Source: Nissolia schottii
Taxonomy: Eukaryota > Streptophyta > Magnoliopsida > Fabales > Fabaceae
Direction of reading: 5' to 3'
Length of the DNA stretch: 64,000 bases
Assembly: GCA_003254905.1 (NCBI GenBank)
Contig: QANU01085255.1
Location: forward strand, 1,022,604-1,086,603
Part shown: one piece after another, positions 23,701 to 36,583 of the stretch
Numbering within the stretch: the stretch's first letter is position 1
How the letters are laid out: the number at the start of each line of letters is the position of its first letter
Notes under the pieces: generated by a model
The model's input: the letters and a program-made list of their open reading frames with translations, nothing else
Databases searched by the model: none
What the model was told of the DNA's origin: nothing
Translations under genes and position numbers: made by a program

Positions 23701-25453
23701 GCAGGTTTGACGTTGCTCTGTTGGTTCCTTTACAAGCACCTGTTTTGTCATTGCAGCATATCGTCTTTCCCATATGTAGGCCTCATAAAGGTTTGTATAT
23801 CCTTGTAGTGATGCCGGCAAGAGTTCTTGACCAGCTAATCCCTTCCATTTTCATGGATGTGGAAGTTTGATTGTAACCATACTATTTCTAAGTTTGTCTC
23901 AATGGTAAAAAGAATAGATGATGCATTGGCATTGAGAAAGCCTAAATTCAAAGATTAAGTTGCCTCTATGTTTTGGATAACTTAAGATCATGGGGATGCG
24001 TATAATAGTTCAAGAACCCTACTGAATTATAGTTTCATGGATTATTTGATGATAATTGTAATTTAAAGTCTTGTGTGTCATGCTCAGCGTATGAGCTTAA
24101 GGAAATTATTCATTAAGATAACTACGATGTTCCTTTCTCATATACTTTCAAGTCACTAGAATAATTTTAGATGTCATTCCTCTCATGTCATGTCAAATAT
24201 CCATTTTCCTGCTTTAATTGTATTCATATTATGTCTAAATTTTCTTTTGCAGAAAACACTCAAGTTGAAAACGTTTATATTGCAATCAGTGGCTCAACTG
24301 ATGGGAGCATTGCTTTTTGGGACCTGACTGACAGTGTGGAAGCTTTTATGCAGCGGGTTTCAGTCTTTAATGTAGAGAAGTTCTTTGATTGTCAAAAACG
24401 CCCACGATCAGGGAGAGGAAGTCAGGGTGGTAGATGGTGGAGATCTTTGAGCAGTGGCTTGTCAAAGAGAAGGCAACACAGTGGTCTGGTTACCTCAAAA
24501 GCCAAAGATGAGACCAAAAGCATTAGTTATGCTATTCATGAGGCCTCTTCAATATCAAATGATTCAGGGGACAGGGAGATGCTTTGTTCTCAAAACACAA
24601 AAACAGCTTCCCCTGAGCCAGAGAGTAAAACTGATAAATCATCAGTGGAAGTATGTGAAATACAGCCTCTACGCCTTTTGCGAAATATTCACCAATCTGG
24701 TGTCAATTGTCTCTATGTTTCAGAGATAAAAGGTGGTCAAAATACTGATAGTTGTCATATGTACAGTATAGTTAGTGGCGGTGATGATCAAGCTCTTCAT
24801 AATCTTATAGTTGAACTATCACCTAATTCAATAAATCCAGATAACAGGACTGTTACTCCGGATATAAGACATTTGGTCTCTCAACCTGAATATGAAGAGG
24901 GCATCAATTTTCAAAGTTGCTGCAAGAATTATGGGATCAGATTCTTGAATGATGAAAAAATTCCCTCGGCCCACAGCTCTTCTGTGAAAGGTAAAGTCAT
25001 AATTATATCTCGTCAAGTTGAAGCCGATAACCAAAAATGCATATGAACATCTGTACTTTAACATACTTTTGTTTTCAAGAAGTTTAATCAGTAACACATC
25101 ACTGTCACCTTTATTTCGTGAAGGTGTCTGGACCGATGGATCTTGGGTGTTCTCAACTGGGCTTGATCAGCGAGTCAGGTGCTGGCAACTTCACAATTGT
25201 AAACTAATTGAGCATGCACATCTGATAGTTAGTGTACCCGAGCCAGAAGCGTTATCTGCTAGAGCTTGTGGCAGGTGATTGTTGATATTTGAGAGGATGG
25301 ACAGATTAAGTGATATATCATATTATTATTCTAGTGATATATCATGTTATTGTTTTTTCACTTTAACTCTTGCTTGTGCCTATTTGCAGGAACCATTATC
25401 AGATTGCTGTTGCTGGCAGAGGGATGCAAATAGTTGACTTTTCAGGATCCTGA
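16264..25453 (+). CDS. WDR6-like: WD40-repeat protein of the WDR6/Rtt10 (Trm734) family, 1381 aa
   Basis: Twenty exons, all with GT-AG introns: 16264-16396, 16471-16736, 16852-16969, 17069-17151, 17586-17806, 17935-18049, 18724-18806, 19297-19497, 19643-20002, 20502-20673, 21222-21413, 21538-21744, 21870-21962, 22570-22784, 22857-23423, 23532-23612, 23705-23790, 24253-24990, 25124-25274, 25390-25453. The start gives EWRVRLGPYLGDISALCLLH, as in the plant homologue I recall (At4g01860, about 1300 aa). Repeated WD-type blades are visible (LAIGCSDNSVHIWD, ASEDCTCRIWGVDG, FTADPRGTLKLWR, ATGCEDGTVRLTW, SGSTDGSIAFWD), including an N-terminal beta-propeller. In yeast and human this family partners the Trm7/FTSJ1 methyltransferase for 2'-O-methylation of tRNA position 34; that role is inferred here by family. 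The protein is cytosolic, with no signal peptide or membrane segment. Confidence 0.92.
20675..20715 (+). repeat. (TATC)n microsatellite, about 10 units, at a splice donor
   Basis: The repeat begins within the 5' splice site of WD40-gene intron 10: exon 10 ends at 20673 and the intron reads GTATCTATC, so the donor is the first repeat unit. Confidence 0.95.
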
Positions 25454-28400
25454 CACTAGGACTCACGACTTGTGGAGTTAATTATTTTTACATTAGAATA
25501 GCTTGTGTAGGTTCAATTTTCTGAGCCTCGTTGAGATTAACCTACTCCTACCAGGCATCACTATCTGCTTAAGGTTGTGTATTGAGTGGACGGTTTAAAT
25601 CTAAGGCTGGTTTTTTTGTAATTTTGGCTAGATGCTATTGAGTCGCCATTGTCTTCTACCTAGTACCATGAAATCTGCGGAGAGAATGGACCACATTGTG
25701 ATATAACATCCCACCGTCAATACCACCCCTATTATTTTCTTTTTCCCATGTTATGACTTGTGAGATGGACTAGGCCTCTAGGGCCCACTTTGGTTTTAGG
25801 GGTAAAATAGATGAAAAATTCATAGATATGATTTTTATGCAATTCTATAATTAATCATTCGTTTCATTAATTTTTTAACCCCGTCTACTCGCAAACCACA
25901 CTAAGCCCAAATGTATGATCTATGCTCTAGTTGACATATTAAAAAAAAGGCGGTGCTTACTATGTGCATTATGCCAAGTAGCTTTGGAGTAAGAACTCAC
26001 TGCTTCAAAAAATCTAGAACTTACCCAGTCTTTTACCATCTAAAAAATCTGCAAAACAATAATGTTACGGTTTTTCTTCTGTATTCAAATTTTTATGAAG
26101 ATATCAATATTTTTTTTTGTATTTAAATGATTGTAATTTAATCAAATATTTAAAACAATAAAATGTTTGAATTAATGGGACACGTAATAAAATTTTAGAT
26201 GTTATAATATCAACACTTTTAAATTTTATGGAGTATTAGAGTAAACTCCTAATGAATTGTTCTTACGAAATATCGTGCTTATCACAATCATATGTCTGAT
26301 AACCCCCACCCACTTTCTGGTTGGCTACTCCATTGTGTATTTAATCAATGCTTCATGTTCTTCAACTTACATAATTATAAACTATTGTCCTTTCCCTTTA
26401 AAGCAAGTAACAAATAAATGGCAAGTTGTGTTTTGGTTGGTCATATAGCAGCAGATCGTGCTAACTTGTATTGTAGTCAATTATTATACAAGTGTTCCAT
26501 GCACTTAATCATTGTAAAATACTGTATTAATTCACATCCCATCGATCATGGGATAAGATTAATTTTTGTATGGGTCATATTAAAATCTTTTCTAATGATG
26601 ACTAACGTATGACTCAACACTGTCACACATTAAATGAGTTCATAAAATTCATTATTATATTTATATTCTAACACTAAAATGAATGCACGTTTTCACATTT
26701 ATGGTGCTTCGATCCAGGACGTCAGATCTGTTCATTCTGACTTTTGCACTTGAAAGTTGCCACTGCCCTCATCTTGAGAGTGAGTGAACCCTTAAATGCA
26801 GAGATATTTAGATCTCCAAACGCGGACGAAATAAGACTCTGCATCACTGTACACAGATTGTAAAGTTCTGCTCTTGAGGTGTTGTTAAGCTATTTTTATC
26901 TTTTCACTCTTAAAAACAAAAGACAAAAGGGAATAAATAATAATAAAAGAAAAACCCATAATATTCTTTTTTTTAGTTTTTGGATAAGAGAGGCGCACAT
27001 GATGCCGTTACACTTGCACATGAAAGAATGGAATTTCATAAAGTGCACGCACTCAAAATAGAAACAGCATCTCTGTGATATTAATTCAAAGGGCAAGTAG
27101 CAACAAATCTTTGTGATATGGTAATTTTTCAATGCTTCCAAAAAATATTGGATAGAGTATTGCTAATCGGAGTGTTTAAGGAAAGGATTGAATTGACTAA
27201 TTGTATTGTAGATATCAAACGTCGTTAACCCAAAGCAACAAAATATGCAAATAAGATTAACTATGGAAGATGTGGAACCATCCTAGTATATATATTGATG
27301 CAGTTAGTTAAAATTTTGGTCATAGATTATGAAGTAAATCAATAAAAAAATTTCAATAAAATTTTGAAGGACTTACGTACACACACCCACACAAAAAAAA
27401 GAAAGAAAAAGAAGTCATTTGAAAACGTGCAAACCCCACACAACATGATTACTATGACTTAAGTTAACGTGGAAAACTCAATTAATTTTTGAGTTAAATT
27501 TTTTTTCAAACCTTAAGTATTAATTAATTTTCTCTATAGTTAATAACTAAGTTGATCTCTAAAAATTGTCTCGATGTCCAATTTGGTCTTTAAAAAAAAT
27601 TAAAATGTCAATTTAGTTCCTAATTTTTTTTTGAAAATCAACTAATTCTTTAATTTTTTTTGTTACTCACGTTAATCAATGAAAAAAATTAAATTTATAG
27701 ACTAAATTGACCTTAAAAAAAATTCAATGACTTACTTGACACTTTAATCTTTTCATAGACTAAATTGTGCACTAAAATATTTTTAAGGTCCAACTTAAAT
27801 GTTAACTCATTCTTCTAATAAGCAAAATCAGGTTTTTTTTACTTTTATATTGGTTTTCTAATGTTAATTTTCCATAATATGTGCAGTGTAATAAAATTAC
27901 GGATGTATGGTTTTTAGCGATTTCAGCCCCTGAATTTTTTTAAAAAAGGGGCTGAAATCGCACCCTCTATGACGATTTCAGACTCCGAAATTTATTTTTT
28001 TCAAAATCCTAAAATCGCTCTTTCTCATATATTTGTAATTTTTTTATCTCCATCTATATTTTTAGATTCTACATAAATCAAAACCATGAATATGTTAATA
28101 CCCTGAAAAATCATTAACATTTCATCTTCTTTAAAGAGTTGACATGGCATCCACAATGATTTTACTCTATTAAAACTAACACTAAAACAGCGGCAATCAC
28201 CTCCTTTTTAATTGACAAATTCACTTATCTTGTAAGTAATTCTACGTTTGGCCTAACTATATTCTTTAATTAACTCTTAACTAGAGTCTCGAGCATAGGT
28301 TTTACAATTTAAATCATGTAAATTACTCCTAACCGTAAGTTTTTATTAGCTAGTTAATTATGGAGGTTTGGTTGGCCTTGTACTCCTACAAAACAAGACA

Positions 28401-30988
28401 GATTAACGTGTAGATCGAGACTGGTGGCTTATTTTGATTGGTGAAGAGCCTTAACACAGAAATCATGGCACTGTCAATCACCAACCGCACAAAAGCAGTA
28501 CGGGCCACGCTGCCCAACCTTTCGGGGGCTTATCACTGATAGCAATGCCACACCTATTATCATAAACTCTTTTTTTTTTTTCTATTTTTATTTTTAATTT
28601 AAATGTTACTTTCTCACTCTTATTAAAACTAATCATGGGAAGCGCATTTGACTGGCTTTGACCCATACATGGTTGGCTAATGGGGTTGGTGGAGTTTAGT
28701 ACCCAAAATTACTACCGCTACTTTCTCATTACACTACTCTCTATTTGTGTTTGGTCACCAACCTCTCTTACTTACCACCTTTCAAATGACAATCATGCAG
28801 GAGAATTTGATGGTTCCCACTTGCAAAATGCCACTTAATAAAATATTCAGTGTTTTGTACCAAAAGAAAACAGCTTTTTTTTCCGTCATCAATTCTTCAC
28901 ATACCCTACTTATTTCATAACTTAAGTTTGACTGAAACCTTTACTAGCATATACTTCTCCTCCTGACCCAAAATTCTTTTATACACTACAGAGAAAAAAA
29001 AAATTATGCACCACTTGAGTCATTCTTTTTTTTTTTTTTTTAGTGATGAAAATAGAAAAATGATTAGTAATATATACTCAATATGATGCATAGTCTTTTT
29101 TTACTTTATAGAGTATAAAAAAAAAATTCTCCTTCATTATGGGACTAGTTAAATGATATTTTATGAATTAGGGTTTGGTCTAGGAATAATAAATTCATAT
29201 ATCACAACACGATAAATTATGGTTTAAATTTTAATTAAAAGAGTCACTCATATTTAAATTTTTAACAAAATTCGATCAAAATTAATTATATCAAGAAGAT
29301 ATATTTGAGAAACATTACAAAAAGGAAAAAAGCTAAAACAATATCTAAGAGAGCTTAATTAATCCTTTACATTGATTAATTTAACTAAGCTCCGATTTTC
29401 TTGTGTTTTTTTGGTCTTTTGAAAAGTAATAAAATGGTCGAAAGTGGCAGCTATTATTTTATCTCAACAACCACGTCGTATGGCCATCTATAACATCATC
29501 CAAGTTCCATTATTGACTATATAAATTAGGGATTTCATGAATCATGGGGGATTCAGAATATGACCAAAAATACTCGACATGCTATTACGCATAATCTTTC
29601 AAACTTTGAATAAGATCCAGTTACTATTCGCCAACGCCGTCACTGTTGCGTTTAGTATATGATCACTTGGTTTGTTGTAAAATTAGGGAAAAGAATACTA
29701 TACATTTGATTATTCTATTGTCTTCCTTGGCAATACTAACAAAAAATATATACAATTGAGAGAAATATGCTCATTTTAATTATCTCAAAGTCTCAAAAAA
29801 GAATTAATAGTGGTTGGCAACGGATATCTTCGGAGAAGTAAAAATGTCTTCCTTACAAATCAACCAAGTTGATTGGACCGTCGTGACTATTTTTAAAATG
29901 TGTTTTAGTAACCGTTTTCCACATGGTTGACACAAGAAGAAGCAGACCATTCAGTAAGATAAAAATTGTAATTAGTTCAGGAGTCAATATCTTGTTGCGT
30001 TGTGCTAAAACTACGCAAGTCATATCTTTACAAAGCAAATCATTCAACAATATTACGCATTCTTACATTCTATTTTTTTTTTTCATTTGATTTTAACCGG
30101 ACTCACTTTGTTTTTTGCACACTTATATTTTAACTTTATCACATAATTTATTTTTTTATTAAATAAATATTAATGTGAAATGGCACATAAATACACGTAC
30201 GATGACTCCATAAAGCACTATTGAATTTTTTTTATATGTATAAAAATTGTACACTTTTTTTATATTATCATTTAATTAAACTTTTTAATATGTATTATTT
30301 TAAAAATTGTAAATGCGTGAGTCGAACATATTTTTGAGGACATACGAATAAATGATAATGTTTATTTGTAAAAATTAAACTCAAAAACAAAGATGACAAG
30401 AAAAGACGAAGGGGATTGAGATCCGATCTAACTGTTTTGTACCACCGACACTTTCTGTTGCCAGGAGCAAAAATATTAAATACTAGAAATAAATTTTTTT
30501 GAGTATATTTATGTGTGTATATATATATATATATTGTTTTTTATACTAATTTTTGGATTCTATAAATATGATTATTTCTTCTAACACAACGTGTTTTTTT
30601 AATGTCTCAAATCTAAAACTCTTAAAAAAAATAAATGAATTTACTTATCACTTAACAAACTTTATGTTGGTATATTTATGTTTATTATTGATTCATATAT
30701 AATATTATATTATTATTATGAAAGAAAAAAAATGTGAAAAGGATACAGATCTTCCTATTTTGAAGGGATTAATTGAGAGCTTTGATAAAGGAACAGCTGG
30801 TGACGAGCCGAAAAGTGACGACGCGCTAGGGGTTGGTGAGTGACCGGCAGTACCCGGTTAAACTTCAATCCTCCTAAAATTTCACGCACGTCTCACCAAC
30901 CCCAGAAAATCTCGCCCCTTGATCTGGCCGTCAAATCTAACGGCTGCACCGCCGGTTCCGGTTACCGGTCACCCGAGTGGTTGATTAG
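25454..30988. other. Long AT-rich intergenic region with transposon debris
   Basis: No gene seen over about 5.5 kb. At 27480-27830, blocks reading like AATTTGGTCTTTAAAAAAAA recur in both orientations (also GACTAAATTGACCTTAAAAA), a pattern common in decayed legume repeats. The palindrome at 27917-27961 is listed separately. The final 200 bp are more GC-rich and are the promoter of the SAM synthetase gene. Confidence 0.6.
27917..27961. repeat. Perfect 15-bp inverted repeat (GCGATTTCAGCCCCT)
   Basis: GCGATTTCAGCCCCT (27917-27931) is exactly complementary to AGGGGCTGAAATCGC (27947-27961), with an A/T loop of 15 bp. Related pieces follow (GACGATTTCAG near 27971 and AAAATCGCTC near 28012). This suggests the subterminal palindromes of a cut-and-paste element rather than a gene regulatory hairpin. 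Confidence 0.85.
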
Positions 30989-30995
30989 TATAAAT
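30989..30995 (+). promoter_or_regulatory. TATA box of the SAM synthetase gene
   Basis: TATAAAT lies in the GC-richer stretch just before the leader exon. The transcription start would be expected near 31020. Confidence 0.6.
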
Positions 30996-31019
30996 GGAGG
31001 GTTTTGGGGAAGATGGAAC

Positions 31020-32109
31020 CGTGTCCTTCGCCAGCATTAGTCTTTCGAGGTCTGTGGTTCAAAGCGAGTGTCTCTGTTTCCAACTTCTGAACTTGATTTT
31101 CAACATTTCGACACTCGCTCCTTCAGGTTCGTTCATTCAACCATTTCTCAAATTTGTTTGTTTGTTTTGCAGTTGTTATGCTTAGGGTTTGATTTCTCGA
31201 TAGCATGTATATATGTCTGTTAACTGTCACCGGTAGGTAGCATTTAAGTGACTCAACGGCAAAAATGGTGGTTGTGTTGTGCTAAATAGGCACTGGCGGT
31301 TACAGATCTGTGTTATATTTATGCCTTTAATTTTTATTCCTTTATCGTTTTTTTTTTCGTGCTTGTGTCGTTTGTGTTTGCGTGATGCTAGTTTTTGTCG
31401 CTTGTTGAGCATCCCTTGGAAGTTGAAGTGAGCAATTTGGAAGCTATGTTTACTTCGGTTTGTGCTCATCATTTGGTTTCTTTTTGCTGAGCCTTGGTCT
31501 TTTGTGGGATAGATCTGAAGCTTGGAACGTGTAACTGTTTTTATCTCGCTGGATCTACTCTTCTGGTTGACAGTATCATCCAGTGGTGCCTGATCTGGTG
31601 TTGTTCATTTGCATTTTCTGTTTATTGAAGTCTTCAGTATTATATCGACTTACAAGAGATTTTGATTGGGGATTTTTTTCTCTTGCGAACCTTAATTTTT
31701 CATTCCTGTGTGCAATAAGAGAATTTTAAAACTGAGAGTAACATTTTTTTAAAGCATATTATGAATTTCATGTCTATCTGAAATTTAAGATTCTGTCTAA
31801 CTTTATACCTGGTGGTGATTAGGGAATCTTAATATACTGTGTTATCGTCTTGGCTGCACTTGTTTTTGAGGACCAACAACTTTTAGAAAGCAAAGATAAT
31901 CATTGTAATCAATCTTGGCATAAAGTATCCAATTCTTTTTCAATTTATTTTAGAGTTATGTGGCTTCACTGCTTTGTAATATATAATTTCAGATCTCAGT
32001 TCTCTTTTATGGATGAGCACCCAGTGGACTTACTCTTCACTGCTTATCAAGCTTTTGTGCTTTGTAATACTAAAACATTTAATTTGCTGTTTTTTGTGTA
32101 GCTTGAGAA
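31020..32109 (+). other. SAM synthetase leader: 5' UTR exon, leader intron, short second UTR exon
   Basis: CTCCTTCAG|GTTCG at 31126/31127 is a donor and TTTTTGTGTAG at 32101 an acceptor, giving an intron of about 975 bp wholly inside the 5' UTR. It leaves eight bases before the ATG at 32110. The intron is T-rich, as is usual for plant leader introns that raise expression. A leader intron is known for soybean SAM synthetase and other plant homologues. The upstream end is estimated from the TATA box. Confidence 0.75.
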
Positions 32110-33294
32110 ATGGCTGCCGAGACCTTCCTGTACACTTCTGAATCTGTCAACGAGGGTCACCCTGACAAGCTCTGCGACCAGATCTCCGATGCAGTGCTCG
32201 ATGCCTGCCTTGAGCAGGACCCTGACAGCAAGGTTGCCTGTGAGACATGCACCAAGACCAACATGGTCATGGTCTTTGGAGAGATCACAACCAAGGCCAA
32301 CGTAGACTATGAGAAGATTGTCCGCGACACTTGCCGCAACATTGGATTTGTCTCTGATGATGTGGGTCTTGATGCTGACAAATGCAAGGTCTTGGTCAAC
32401 ATTGAGCAGCAGAGCCCAGATATTGCACAGGGTGTGCACGGCCACTTTACCAAGCGCCCAGAGGAGGTTGGTGCTGGTGACCAGGGTCATATGTTTGGTT
32501 ATGCCACTGATGAAACCCCTGAATACATGCCCCTGAGCCATGTCCTTGCAACCAAGCTAGGAGCTCGCCTAACTGAGGTCAGGAAGAATGGCACCTGCGC
32601 TTGGCTGAGACCAGATGGTAAGACACAGGTAACCGTTGAGTACTACAATGAGAATGGTGCTATGGTTCCTGTCCGTGTCCACACTGTCCTCATTTCCACC
32701 CAGCATGATGAGACCGTCACCAACGACCAAATTGCTGCTGATCTTAAAGAGCATGTTATCAAGCCTGTCATTCCTGAGAAGTACCTAGACGAGAGGACCA
32801 TCTTCCACCTTAACCCTTCTGGCCGCTTTGTCATTGGTGGCCCTCACGGTGATGCTGGTCTCACCGGGAGAAAGATCATCATTGATACTTATGGTGGCTG
32901 GGGTGCTCACGGTGGTGGTGCCTTCTCAGGCAAGGACCCTACCAAGGTTGACAGGAGTGGTGCCTATGTTGTGAGGCAGGCAGCAAAGAGTGTTGTGGCA
33001 AATGGTCTTGCCCGCAGATGCCTTGTTCAAGTTTCTTATGCCATTGGTGTTCCTGAGCCATTGTCAGTCTTTGTTGAGTCCTATGGAACCGGAAAGATAC
33101 CTGACAAGGAGATCCTTCAAATTGTGAAGGAGAACTTTGACTTCAGACCTGGCATGATCACCATTAACTTGGACCTTAAGAGGGGTGGCCACAGGTTCTT
33201 GAAGACTGCTGCCTATGGACACTTTGGAAGGGATGACCCAGATTTCACCTGGGAAACCGTGAAGCCACTTAAGTGGGAGAAGCCTCAAGCTTAA
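32110..33294 (+). CDS. SAMS: S-adenosylmethionine synthetase (methionine adenosyltransferase), 394 aa
   Basis: Catalyses ATP plus methionine to S-adenosylmethionine, the methyl donor and the precursor of ethylene, nicotianamine and polyamines; acts in the cytosol as a dimer or tetramer. The coding region is a single exon, as is typical for plant SAMS genes. Seen in the sequence: [18 protein letters not shown] at residues 15-32, signature [12 protein letters not shown] at 121-132 and the P-loop-like GGGAFSGKD at 268-276. The length matches the usual 390-396 aa. The coding sequence is clearly richer in G and C at third positions than neighbouring genes, fitting high expression. It has no operon context; the nearest gene, the SPL factor, is convergent 3.3 kb downstream. 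Confidence 0.98.
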   Translation: MAAETFLYTSESVNEGHPDKLCDQISDAVLDACLEQDPDSKVACETCTKTNMVMVFGEITTKANVDYEKIVRDTCRNIGFVSDDVGLDADKCKVLVNIEQQSPDIAQGVHGHFTKRPEEVGAGDQGHMFGYATDETPEYMPLSHVLATKLGARLTEVRKNGTCAWLRPDGKTQVTVEYYNENGAMVPVRVHTVLISTQHDETVTNDQIAADLKEHVIKPVIPEKYLDERTIFHLNPSGRFVIGGPHGDAGLTGRKIIIDTYGGWGAHGGGAFSGKDPTKVDRSGAYVVRQAAKSVVANGLARRCLVQVSYAIGVPEPLSVFVESYGTGKIPDKEILQIVKENFDFRPGMITINLDLKRGGHRFLKTAAYGHFGRDDPDFTWETVKPLKWEKPQA

Positions 33295-34661
33295 GGGGTT
33301 GTTGAATTCTGTAACCCTTCCCTTCAATGGTTATCTTACTAGGTGTGGATGAATAATTCGCCTGTTTTGTTGCTGCTGCTTCTCCATCCGTAGGTCTAAT
33401 GTCGTCTCATATCATACCTAAAAACTGCTTTGTATTTTTTTTTTTTTGTTATTTTTTTACTTACAATTTTATATTCTTGTAATGTTACTGTGTTGGCGCA
33501 ATGAAACATGTATCAGAATTTTGTCCCAATTGATTGCAATGTAAAATGATAAAAAAGCTGTTTGCAAAATTGAAAATTTGTATTCTCACAATAAACCGAG
33601 TGAAGTTCCTAAAATGCTCAGAGTTTGATGCGGGTTGTTTTAGTAAAGTGGCTGCTGTGCAATTAGAAAGAGGAAACTGTGAATCACTATCAACAAAAAA
33701 GAACCGTAAACATTACGTTTGTCAGTTTCATTGATACAGCGTACTAGGCCTTTTTTCGAATTCGGTTTCCTGTTTGTTATTTCACGTTACGTCATCCCAT
33801 TCTTGCAAGGATTCACAAAGCAAAATAATGAGCAGAGCTTTATCATAGTAGGAAAACATTCCAACTCGTTAACTACGACATCATAAATGTTCTCTCTGTT
33901 TTTTACCATTTCAATATCACAACTCAACAAATAAACCGATTAACGTCATATGTCTTGAACTCATCTTTATGAGGCAAAAGACAGGAATTTCGCGTTAATT
34001 CAACAAACCTCATTCACCGCGTGTACTGTTTGATTGTCAATTCCAACCTACCACAAACCTGATTGGTCAGTCCTTCATTCGTAAGTTTTAGAACTCAAAC
34101 TTTTTTGACCTAATTAGCATCGCTCAAATAGATGTTATGTGCAAAAAGATAAAAATAATATGCTAAGATTGATTCTGCCTGCGCGCGCGCGCGCACATAT
34201 AATATATATTCTCCATTCCGCAAACAATTCTTCCCTGCATAAATTAGTGAATGGGCTGAGGAGTCAAGTTCAAGGGACTCCGTCAATATTATTTATATAC
34301 AGAATTGACATGCATATTCCTTTCTTTTGAAAATTGAAAGCGATTCCATATATTGTCACATGACTCAGCATGCTAACAATGCATCAGCATTTGATTCTGG
34401 TGACTGTTTTCTCATGGATAATTATTTTTGCGCACCTCCTCTTTGCACATTTGTTGTATACTCACTATTTTAATAAAATTCTCTACTGTGCTTCCTTTTT
34501 TTTCTTACTTCGTTGTTGCTCATGTATCGATTTGTTTTGGTTTATGCTCAATTATTCTCGTTCATTCGTTTTTTATCTGTTCTGTGTTTTTTTCATTTTA
34601 TAATCGTTTTTGTAATTGATGTGCATATTTCAGATACGATTTAATGACACCTTTTATTATA
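33295..34661. other. SAMS 3' UTR and intergenic
   Basis: The first 200 or so bases are the 3' UTR. A (GC)n dinucleotide run lies at about 34181-34194, unusual in this AT-rich setting. No gene is supported; the open frames at 34370-34619 are T-rich and lack any domain. Confidence 0.6.
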
Positions 34662-35570
34662 CTCAGATATAACCATATGGTAAAAATAAACCTAACCTTA
34701 TTAAATAACATGACTTAACCATCTTACAAAGATGGACACAACCACATAGTATGCATAGACCTATCTTTTATGTTACATAAACACAACCATTACATGCATC
34801 TTAAAAACATGATCAAAGCAAAAAGAGGAAAAAAAAGTAGAACATAAACAACCATTTGGTGAAAATAGACACAACCTTACCAAAGTAAAAGACTTAACAT
34901 TTTTGTTGTTTAAGACATAATCAATTTAAATAAACAGACACAATATTTTACTATAGTCAGACACAACCTTTTCGTGAACTCAAACCTAACCTTATTAAAC
35001 AATATGACCTAACCGTTATATATATACACACACATATAAAGCTGACACAACCACGTTATATACACAGATGACAGACCTATCTTTTATATTATACAGACAC
35101 TACCATCACATAATCAAAGCAAAGTGAGAAAAGAAAAATAGAACATAAACAACCATTTGGTGAAAACAGACACAACCTTACCGAATTAAAAGACCTAACA
35201 CTTTTGTTATTTAAGACACAATCAATTTAAATACACAAACACAACCTTTTATTATAGTCAAACACAACATTTTCGTGAACTCAGACCTAACCTTATTAAA
35301 CAATATGACATAACCGTTACATATATATATACACACACAAAAAGTTGGACACAATCATGTTATATACACAGACACATCTTTTATATACTACTGACACAAC
35401 CATCACATAATTGAAGCAAAGCTAGAAAAGAAAAATAGAATTGAAAACAGACATAACCTTACCAAAGTAAAAGACCTAACATTTTGGTTATTTAAGACAC
35501 AACCTTTTCGTAAACTCAGACCTAACCTTATTAAATAATATGACATAACCGTTATATATATACGCACACA
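34662..35570. repeat. Tandem array, unit about 300 bp, three copies plus a partial
   Basis: Landmark ACCTAACCTTATTAAA recurs starting near 34690, 34984, 35286 and 35520, giving steps of about 294, 301 and 235 bp. Other landmarks keep the same spacing: AACATAAACAACCATTTGGT at 34841 and 35142, and TTTTCGTGAACTCA near 34970 and 35270. The third copy has lost about 65 bp. Within each unit the short motif GACACAACC recurs several times, so there is a second, finer periodicity. No coding capacity is seen on either strand. Confidence 0.93.
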
Positions 35571-36583
35571 ATAGAGGAAAGTATTTGATGGACTTCGAAC
35601 ATAAAGATGGACAAAACGAACGATAAACAGATAAACAAATGAAGAAATAATTAAGTCGCAAGATTTTTGAAGGAGAAAAGTCATGAAAGAGAACGCGAAA
35701 TGTGAAAGGTAAGAGAAACGGTTTCGTTATAACCAAGACGTCGTGGGTAGTTATTGTCCTAAGTGTACACAAATGTGCAATAATCACGGCTCTTTCTCAT
35801 AATATCTGCTGATGTTCTGACACGAAGTACATCGTCATTGTTACCATTTTTAATTTTTTAAGTACGTGGACTGATGACATATGCAAAATGCAAACTGACT
35901 CATCCCTTTTGCTTTGAATAAATCTAAAGCACAGCTAATGTGGCTAAAAATGCCATACCAACAGGCAACAGGTGGATTTCATCATACAGTAACACTACTG
36001 ACTGATTGCGCCGATAAAATGCATCCTACCTCCTCTATGTTCCTGACCATCCATTTTTGTCTTAGTAATCTTTCATTGGCATGTTTCAATCCTCATTTTT
36101 TAAGTGCCACAATAAAAAATTACACATACAATTCCTATGCATTTCACTTTGCACTTATGTTCTTTTCATCTCATCTATCGCAATTCAAATTAGAGTATCA
36201 ATTAAAAACAAACAGGTGAAGAAGTAAACCATCAGACTGTGAAACCAAAACCCATCCGATCATCATTCAAGGAAACTAGTACAACGCATGTTGAAGTCAA
36301 ATATAGTCAATTGTCATTATGTTTAATGACCTCATCAATGTAAAACAGTAAGATAAGTCACAAGTATCACACTGCCATATAAGGGGAATAGTTGAAGGCA
36401 ATATCCACATACATAGTATGATAGTACACGGATGCAATCATAATAATATGAGTAAATAGCATTGCACGATTTAGCCGATACAGAGAACATGTCCTACAGG
36501 AAATCTGGGTCATACATCCAGTCTACGAAAGCATCCTATTACATTGCCTATCAAATTTTTATCAAGTTAATGAACCTCGCAGG
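35571..36583. other. Intergenic and SPL 3' flank
   Basis: No gene seen. The stretch nearest 36583 is the expected 3' UTR of the minus-strand SPL gene. Confidence 0.55.

Noticed and set aside
32047-32541. Open frame antisense to the SAM synthetase coding region
   Set aside because: Shadow frame created by third-position G/C bias of a highly expressed gene.
34181-34194. CpG-rich regulatory island
   Set aside because: It is only a short (GC)n dinucleotide run in AT-rich sequence.
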